Positions 22,513 through 28,510 of a stretch of DNA of 28,510 bases are shown piece after piece. The notes below the pieces were generated by a model, which saw only the letters and a program-made list of their open reading frames with translations, was not told the origin of the DNA and did not search any database. The stretch comes from CAYSPU01 sp964432995. GTDB lineage: Bacteria; Verrucomicrobiota; Verrucomicrobiia; Limisphaerales; JAHDYP01. The DNA lies in NCBI GenBank assembly GCA_964432995.1, contig CAYSPU010000043.1, forward strand, positions 1 to 28,510, written 5' to 3'. The position numbers and the translations under genes were made by a program. Position 1 is the stretch's first letter; each line of letters starts with the position of its first letter.

Positions 22513-22762
22513 CTTAGTCCAGTGAACGTATCCATGAGTGGGGTAACGCATGCATAACTCACTGATATTCAATTTCATGCACTGTACGTTTGCCCGCGAC
22601 ATCAGCAAGCGTCCAGTTGGTCACAACCTCCCGCCCGGCAGGGGTTTTCGTCACCGCCTGCTGCTCCTGTGCGGTGTGATCTTCCGTTACGCGGGCGGCA
22701 AGCATGGACTGCCGGATCGCCACACGCAGCCTCGGGTTGAGTAACTCCCGGTCGCACCTGCG
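22513..22762. other. Intergenic DNA without a recognised gene
   Basis: A 48-codon minus-strand frame (22559-22705, starting MLAARVTEDHTAQEQQ) is present, without an identifiable domain or ribosome-binding site. I cannot decide whether it is a real small gene. Otherwise I see nothing here. Confidence 0.4.
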
Positions 22763-22950
22763 TTAGTCCTCAAGAGAAGGCTGCGTGCTCCCGCCGTCCG
22801 GCAGTTTCGGCGGAAGCTCGAGCAGATGCCGCCGGTCTCGGTCATCACGGAAGGTCGTCTGGCGTTCGCTGCCGCGTGCGGCAACCGGATACCGCCCTCC
22901 GGGCCGTGGGATTCGTCGCGGAGTGCACCCGTTGCGCGTGGCCTGCTGCG
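22763..22950 (-). pseudogene. Decayed REP-associated tyrosine transposase (IS200-like, RAYT), N-terminal relic
   Basis: The minus-strand frame ending with TAA at 22763-22765 encodes RRIPRPGGRYPVAARGSERQ followed by TTFRDDRDRRHLLELPPKLP. This matches the N-terminus of Y1_Tnp/RAYT transposases (family pattern PRxxxPGxxYHVxARGNERxxIFRDDxDRxxFLELL). The frame then breaks off within about 13 residues. The HUH motif, the catalytic tyrosine and the remaining 100 or more residues are absent. In this relic the H of YHV is P and the N of GNER is S. No start codon can be assigned. Confidence 0.6.
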
Positions 22951-23031
22951 TTTGGGCGGAAAACCGGCCTTGCCAGTCGTTCCCAACGACGTAGGATTCG
23001 TGGTCAACCTCCAGTGCCAGACCGTTCGCCC

Positions 23032-26000
23032 ATGAGAACTCGACTCTCGTTCGCCCGTGAGACGGTAACCTCCATTCAACGGTCGGATTCGCGGATTCGG
23101 CTCCTGTTGGCGGTGGTGCCGCTGCTTGTCGTCGTCGGCGTCGCAGCCCAGACCGTTGCCCGATGGCAAGGCGGCTCCGGCAGTTGGTCGGATGCAGCCA
23201 ATTGGGATGTCGGGGTGGTTCCCAAGAATGCCGGCACCACTACCTTTGTGGCGGTGATCGAAGCAACCGCCGAGGACCCGGTTGTCACCGTCACGGAGGC
23301 CATTGCAGTCAGTGGCCTTGTCAACCGTGAAGCAGTGCGCGTCGAGGCCGGAGGCACCCTGGCTTTGTCCGGCGCGGTGACGAACTCTGGCACACTAACG
23401 GCCGCGGGCGGGACGGTCTCGTGTTCCGGGGCGACAGTGGAGGGCGTCGGAGGCACCATCGTTGCGGAGACCGGTGTGGTGGTTCTGGCCGGAAGCACGG
23501 TGACCGGGGGATCCCTCCGCGTGACGGACGCGGCGAGCAGCCAGGTACGCTTGAGCGGGGACGTGACGTTGCNNNNNNNNNNNNNNNNNNNNNNNNNNNN
23601 NNNNNNNNNNNNNNNNNNNNNNNNNNNNNNNNNNNNNNNNNNNNNNNNNNNNNNNNNNNNNNNNNNNNNNNNTGGGGTCGGGACAGAGGATTCATGGCGT
23701 CGGGGACATCCGGGTGGCGGTGAACAACCAGGGGACGATCGAGGCGGATCGTTCGGGGCGGGCGCTCCGGATCAGTGGCCCGGTGGGGAACACGGGCACG
23801 GTGCGCGCGGTGGTGGGGGGCAGCTTGGTATTGCAGGGTGGGTTGAGCGACACGGGAACGCTCGACCTGGCGGTGGACAGCGGCCTGGTCCTGCAGGGGC
23901 CGGTGAGCTTGCAGAACGACTTGGTGGCAGGAACGGGCGCCACGCTGTGGATGGAGAATGCGACAGTGGACCTCAACACGAAGGAGATTCGATCTGACCC
24001 GGGCCTGGTCGTGATTGTCAGCAGCACCGTCGAGGATGGGACCTTGCGCGTGACGGACGCGGCGAGCAGCCAGGTACGCTTGAGCGGGGACGTGACGTTG
24101 CGCAACGTGCCGTGGGTTGATGACGGTCAGGGGGAGTTCCTGGTTCTCAATACCAGCGCCCGGTTGCTGGGCGACTACGCGGCCGGGCTGCCGGATGGTT
24201 ACACACTGGTCGTGTGGACCCATCAGTCCCTGGCTGAGACCCGCTTGACCCTCCAGGGGGGCGACTTTCTCAACGAAGGAACCATCGAGGTTCGGCACAG
24301 TGGAGGCAACTACGGTACCCACCCCAGACTTCATTGGGCGGCCTCGGGGGCGTTGCTTGGGAATGGCCGAGTGTATCTGAACTACGGGGGAACGGCCGAG
24401 AACGAGCGTCCCTGGATCAGCGGAGAAGGCGGGGTGGTGATGACCGTGGGGTCGGGACAGAGGATTCATGGCGTCGGGGACATCCGGGTGGCGGTGAACA
24501 ATGAGGGGACGTTGGAGGCCGACGTCAATGGGAAGGAACTGCGGGTGGCCGGCCGTCTTGAGAACCAAGGAGTCGCCCGTGTACTGAGCGGAGGAACGTT
24601 GGCGGTGGCCGGGTCGATCGAGAACACCGGTCTGCTCGAGCCGATCGCCGGGACGTTGCGGATCGGAGCGAGCCTCGCCCTGAATGGTGACGGTGCGTTG
24701 GGCGGACAACCGGCTGGCAGCATCGTTCTGACACGCCACTTCCGCGGCACCACAGTGAATCGCAGTTTGTTCACGTCAGCCGCTCGCGTGGTCTTTGGCG
24801 GACAAGGAGCAGTCGCGCCGGACTTGGACGAACAAGCCTTCTTCATCGAAGGCGAGGATTTCAACTACGACAACGGGAGCCACCGTCCCGAGGCGAGCGT
24901 CATGCCGTATATCGGTGGAGCCTACAGCGGGCGCGCGGGGATCGATGGTGTGGACTACCACCAAACAGCCAACCAGGCGGAGTCGGATCTCTACCGGACG
25001 GGGGAGGGGCCGGCGGTTAATGTGGGGATCGCGTCCCTGGGACAGTTCGATCGCGGCAGGTACCAGGCGCTGACGAACTACGTGGTGGGCTGGAACGACG
25101 CCGGCGAGTGGTACAACTACACGCGGGTGTTCCCGGAACGCCCCGCTCCTTTCCACTTGTTCGCGAGGCTTTCCTCGGGCGCCGGCCCCAACGCCCTTCA
25201 GATCGACGAGGTGGTCGGCGGTGCGAGCACGGCCAGTCAAACACTCGGCAAGCTTGGCGAGATCCGTGGTCCCGCCTCCGGCAGTTGGGACGTGTACCGG
25301 TTCGTGCCGCTCACGAATGACCTCGGACAACTTGCTGAGCTGAACTGGTCAGGGGAGCGCACCCTGCGCGCGAGCATCCTCGCCGGTGGCAACGAGAACC
25401 TGGACTGCATGGTTCTGGCGCCCGCTCGCTCTTCGGGCCCCGATCAACTGGTTGAAGTGATGAGCCGTGACCTCGGGTCGGATCCGGCGGGGTTTGAGGA
25501 CAACTTCGCAGTTGGCACCATTGAGTTGACGGGAGGCAGTCGGGTTCGCTTGATTGACGACGCTGACAATGCCGAGGGATTGGAGCCAGAGGCGGTCTAC
25601 GTGACCTCGCTCCTGGTGCCTGTGGGCGCGGTCTTGGATCTGGGGGGGCTGCATTTGTACACGCGCTCATCGCAGTTGGCTGGCACAGTCGAAGGCGGCG
25701 AGGTGGAGGTCTTGCCAGACAGCGGTCCCCTTTTGGTAGGGGCGCCCACGCCGGGCGGAATCGGCGAAGCCGGTCAAGTGGACGAGTGGACTTTCTTTGG
25801 GCGTGCGGGCCAGGCCTTCACAATGGTTGTGAACCCCGGGTCGGGCCAGCCGTCGGCTGCGCTCGCTCCCTATGTTGGCTTCAGTCATGTCCAGTTGCTC
25901 GACCCCGCCGGCGTGGTCGTGGCTGCGGCAAGCAACAGCGTCTCGGGCATGGTCGTGTCTCTGTCAGCGGTGGACTTGGCGGCGGACGGTGTCTACCGGC

Positions 26001-28510
26001 TCCGGGTGAGTGCTCCGTTGAACCATGCTGGTGCCACGGGCAACTATACGGTAGCCCTGTGGGATTCGACGCCGGCCGAGATGCCGTTGGTGCTCAACGA
26101 ATTGTGCGTTGGTCGGATCCCGTCGCCCTACGCCATCGGCCGCTGGACTTTCTCGGCGGAGGCGGCACAGCAGATCCGACTACGTCTGGTGAACAGAGCC
26201 GGCCCCGAGGTGGTATTCGACTTGGGGGGGCCGGAAGGCTGGGCAGGGTTCACCGGGTTGGTCGACTCTTCCGAGTTGATCACCCTGCCCTCGTCAGGGA
26301 CGTATCGAGTAACGGTCCGGGGCGCGGGCAATCAATACGGCGGGACCTACGCTTTTCGGCTCGAAGAGACACTCCAAGTCCCACTGGTGCTTGGGGAGCC
26401 CTACACCGGCACGCTCCCAGGCTCGGGTCATGCCCGGGTGTTCCTCGTGACGTTGACCGAGAGCAGCCCGCTGCTGGTGACCTTGGCCGACTCGAGCGGC
26501 GTCAACCATAACACCCTCTACGCACGGCTCGGCAGTCCGCCCACCCCCGCCGACCGCGAGTACCGCTCCACTCCCCCGGGTTCTCCGAATCAGCAGTTGC
26601 TGATCCCAATGGCGGCTCCAGGTACATGGTATGTGCTCCTCGACGCAGGTTACGTGGCCAGCAACACATCCTACGTACTTCAGGCCCTGACATCCCCAAT
26701 TCTCTTGACTCACCTCACGCCGGATTGGCTCGGGAATAACGCCGATGCCACGCTCACCCTCAGCGGGGCAGGTTTCCAAAGAGGAACCAGTGTTGCACTC
26801 GTTGGGTCGGACAACACGAGCTACGTGGCCCCTTACGCGAGCGCGGAATCCTTCACCCAATTAACCGCTCGTTTCACGGCTGGGTCGGTGCCACCCGGAC
26901 GTTACACCGTCCGTGTCACCCGGCCGGATGGCCCTTCCGTCGAACGGGCGGACGCATTCGAAATGGTGGCGGGCGGGGCTGCCGACCTGCGGGCGAAAGT
27001 GATCCTCCCCAGCCTGTTGGGCTACCATCAACTGGCGACGCTCTACGTGGAGTACGCCAACGTGGGTGAACTCGCCATGCCGGCGCCCCTGTTGGCGCTC
27101 ACTCCATCGCAAAACGGGCGGGAAGCCGCCTTGTTAACGCTGGATAAGTCGAAGGTCTTACGGGGGTTGTGGACGACCGCCGTACCCGAGGGATTTGCGA
27201 ATACGGTCCAAATCCTCGCCAGCGGCGAAGTGCCCGGTGTGCTGCAGCCGGGAGAATCGGGCCGGGTGGCGGTCTACTGGGTGGGCTGGCAGCAGCCTTG
27301 GGATTTCTCGTATCCCCCTTTCGAGTTCGAACTGGCCGTCGTGACGGCTGAGAACAGCCAACCGATCGACTGGGGCTCGAGAAAGGCGGAACTGCGGCCG
27401 GAATGGATGCCGACCGACGCTTGGGATCCAATCTTCGCCAATTTGGTTGACCAGATTGGAGAGAGCTGGGGCGATTATGCGACTGCCTTGGCCGAAAACG
27501 CCGCTTACCTGGGCCGACTCGGTCAGCGCGTGACCGACGTCGAATCGTTGTGGCACTTCGAGTTCGAACAAGCCAAGGGCTTGGCAGTGTTCAGGACCCT
27601 GGCCCGGGCCGTTGACCTGGTGGTCCCAGCACCGGGCTTGCCGATCATCTTCAGCCGCGCCTATGACGAAGCAATGGAACAACGCTTCCTGCAGGGGCCA
27701 TTCGGACGCGGCTGGTTTACGGCGTGGTCCACCAGCCTCCGTGTTCAAGCCGACGGTGCCGTCGAGATTCTGAACCCAGACGGGCGCCGCGAGCGGTTTG
27801 AGCCTGACAGCCGCACCGGAGGCTACTTCTCACCGCCCGGCCGTCAGCGCACGCTCGTCCGTACCCTGGACGGAGGATTCCGCCTGCAAGAGCCGGAAGA
27901 TCTGGTCATCGCCTTTCTTCCCGAAGGTCGGCTGAGCTACATCCAGGACGCCCACGGAAACCGCATCACCGCAGGTTACACATCCGGGCAATTGACCAGC
28001 CTGAACCATTCGGGTGGGCCGTCGGTGCAGATCACCCGCAACTCGGCCGGTTTGATCGACAGCATCGCCGACTCCAGCGGACGAACCATTGTCTACACGT
28101 ACGACGTTGCCCAGGAGCACTTGATCGCCGTCCAGGATTCCCGTGGGCTCATCACCCAGTACGCCTACGATGTCGCCAGCGACTCACGCAGTTACCATGC
28201 CCTCGTCTCGATAACCTATCCCGATGGAACCCACGATTACTACGCATACGACAAAGCGGGTCGCGTCGCCGCCACGTTTCGAGACGAGCACGCCGAAAAC
28301 TTGGAGTTCTCTTACGGGCCGGCTGGCCAGGTGTCGATCACTAACGCAGCCGGTCTGCACACGGACTTGTTCTACGACCACACGCTGTCCCTCGCGAAGA
28401 CCGAGGCCTCGTGTTGCCAGCGGTTTAGTTACTCGTTCGATGACTCCCATTACCTGTCTCGGATCGCCGATGCCGAAGGTTACTCGGATCAATACAGTTA
28501 CACCGCAGAC
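23032..28510 (+). CDS. Giant secreted repeat/RHS protein (3' end outside window; contains assembly gap)
   Basis: The ATG at 23032 opens MRTRLSFARETV and a hydrophobic signal segment (IRLLLAVVPLLVVVGVAA). Next comes an autotransporter-like WQGGSGSWSDAANWDVG motif and beta-repeats with recurring NxGTL and GGTL turns. After the N gap the same frame continues without a stop to the window end, so the protein exceeds 1800 residues. Order after the gap: beta-repeats to about 24780; a carbohydrate-binding DUF5010/CBM6-like module at about 24830-25415 (FFIEGEDFNYDNGSHRPEA, DGVDYHQTANQAE, GEWYNYTRVFP); pre-peptidase-C-like beta-sandwiches (about 25720-26690); an IPT/TIG-like domain (about 26700-26970); then from about 27600 an RHS core starting GLPIIFSRAYDEAMEQRF, with DGRRERFEPD, YTYDVAQEHL, ITQYAYDVAS and YYAYDKAGRVAA repeats. 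RHS shells encapsulate C-terminal toxins or act at the surface; the C-terminus is not visible. Confidence 0.82.
23518..24501. repeat. Intragenic 774-bp-period duplication spanning the gap
   Basis: The 55 bp before the gap (23518-23572) equal 24047-24101 exactly. The 55 bp after the gap (23673-23727) equal 24447-24501 exactly. The next base outward differs on each side. The intact copy 24047-24501 is 455 bp; replacing the Ns with 345 bp makes a tandem duplication with a period of 774 bp (258 codons). Confidence 0.85.
23573..23672. other. Assembly gap (100 Ns)
   Basis: Exactly 100 Ns, the conventional placeholder for an unknown length, inside the giant secreted gene. Reading frame on both sides requires the true length to be a multiple of 3. 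The flanking repeats predict 345 bp like 24102-24446. Confidence 0.97.

Noticed and set aside
22559..22705. 48-codon minus-strand frame as a gene
   Set aside because: No ribosome-binding site, no homologous motif recognised, and it lies among relics; recorded only as intergenic content.

Overview
The window looks like part of a draft chromosome (probably metagenome-assembled) of a high-GC bacterium of the Verrucomicrobiota. Four things support this. There is an H-X9-DG pseudopilin with the FTLIELLVVIAIIAILAG signature. A TIGR02999-like ECF sigma factor is paired with a Ser/Thr kinase carrying SUMF1 and hydrolase modules. Secreted proteins with Calx-beta, beta-helix and RHS modules are abundant. 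Short palindromic and 7-nt repeats lie between genes. There is no rRNA or tRNA gene and no CRISPR array. Family assignments are by reading motifs, not by database search.

Layout: (1) 1-6145, minus strand: the 5' part of a TetR-type regulator; a 146-bp MITE-like element; a secreted Calx-beta/esterase fusion; a secreted beta-helix protein; an H-X9-DG pseudopilin whose start region sits inside an 18-bp perfect inverted repeat. (2) 6165-10323, minus: a Ser/Thr kinase-PEGA-SUMF1-hydrolase fusion preceded by its ECF sigma factor. A second 146-bp MITE-like copy lies in the divergent promoter region at 10378-10523. (3) 10597-16711, plus: a secreted beta-propeller protein; a membrane histidine kinase with a propeller and Y_Y_Y sensor; a response regulator with an HTH output; a PIG-L deacetylase. 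(4) 16965-21645, minus: a LolA-like protein, an MMPL transporter fused to an LpxL/HtrB-type acyltransferase, and a small lipoprotein. The MMPL start and lipoprotein stop overlap by ATGA. This trio resembles the envelope/export part of aryl-polyene clusters, but no polyene synthesis genes are in view. (5) 21761-22950, minus: a scrap of an ECF sigma gene, a VapC/Phd toxin-antitoxin pair with a good promoter, and a decayed REP-associated transposase. (6) 23032-28510, plus: the 5' part of a very large secreted repeat/RHS protein, interrupted by 100 Ns.

The strongest structural observations are these. The two MITE-like copies are both exactly 146 bp, each flanked by its own perfect 9-bp direct repeat, and each holds two hairpins with complementary loops. 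The N gap lies inside an internal repeat: each side of the gap has exactly 55 bp identical to a downstream copy. That pattern fits a collapsed repeat in a k=55 de Bruijn assembly and predicts 345 in-frame missing bases.
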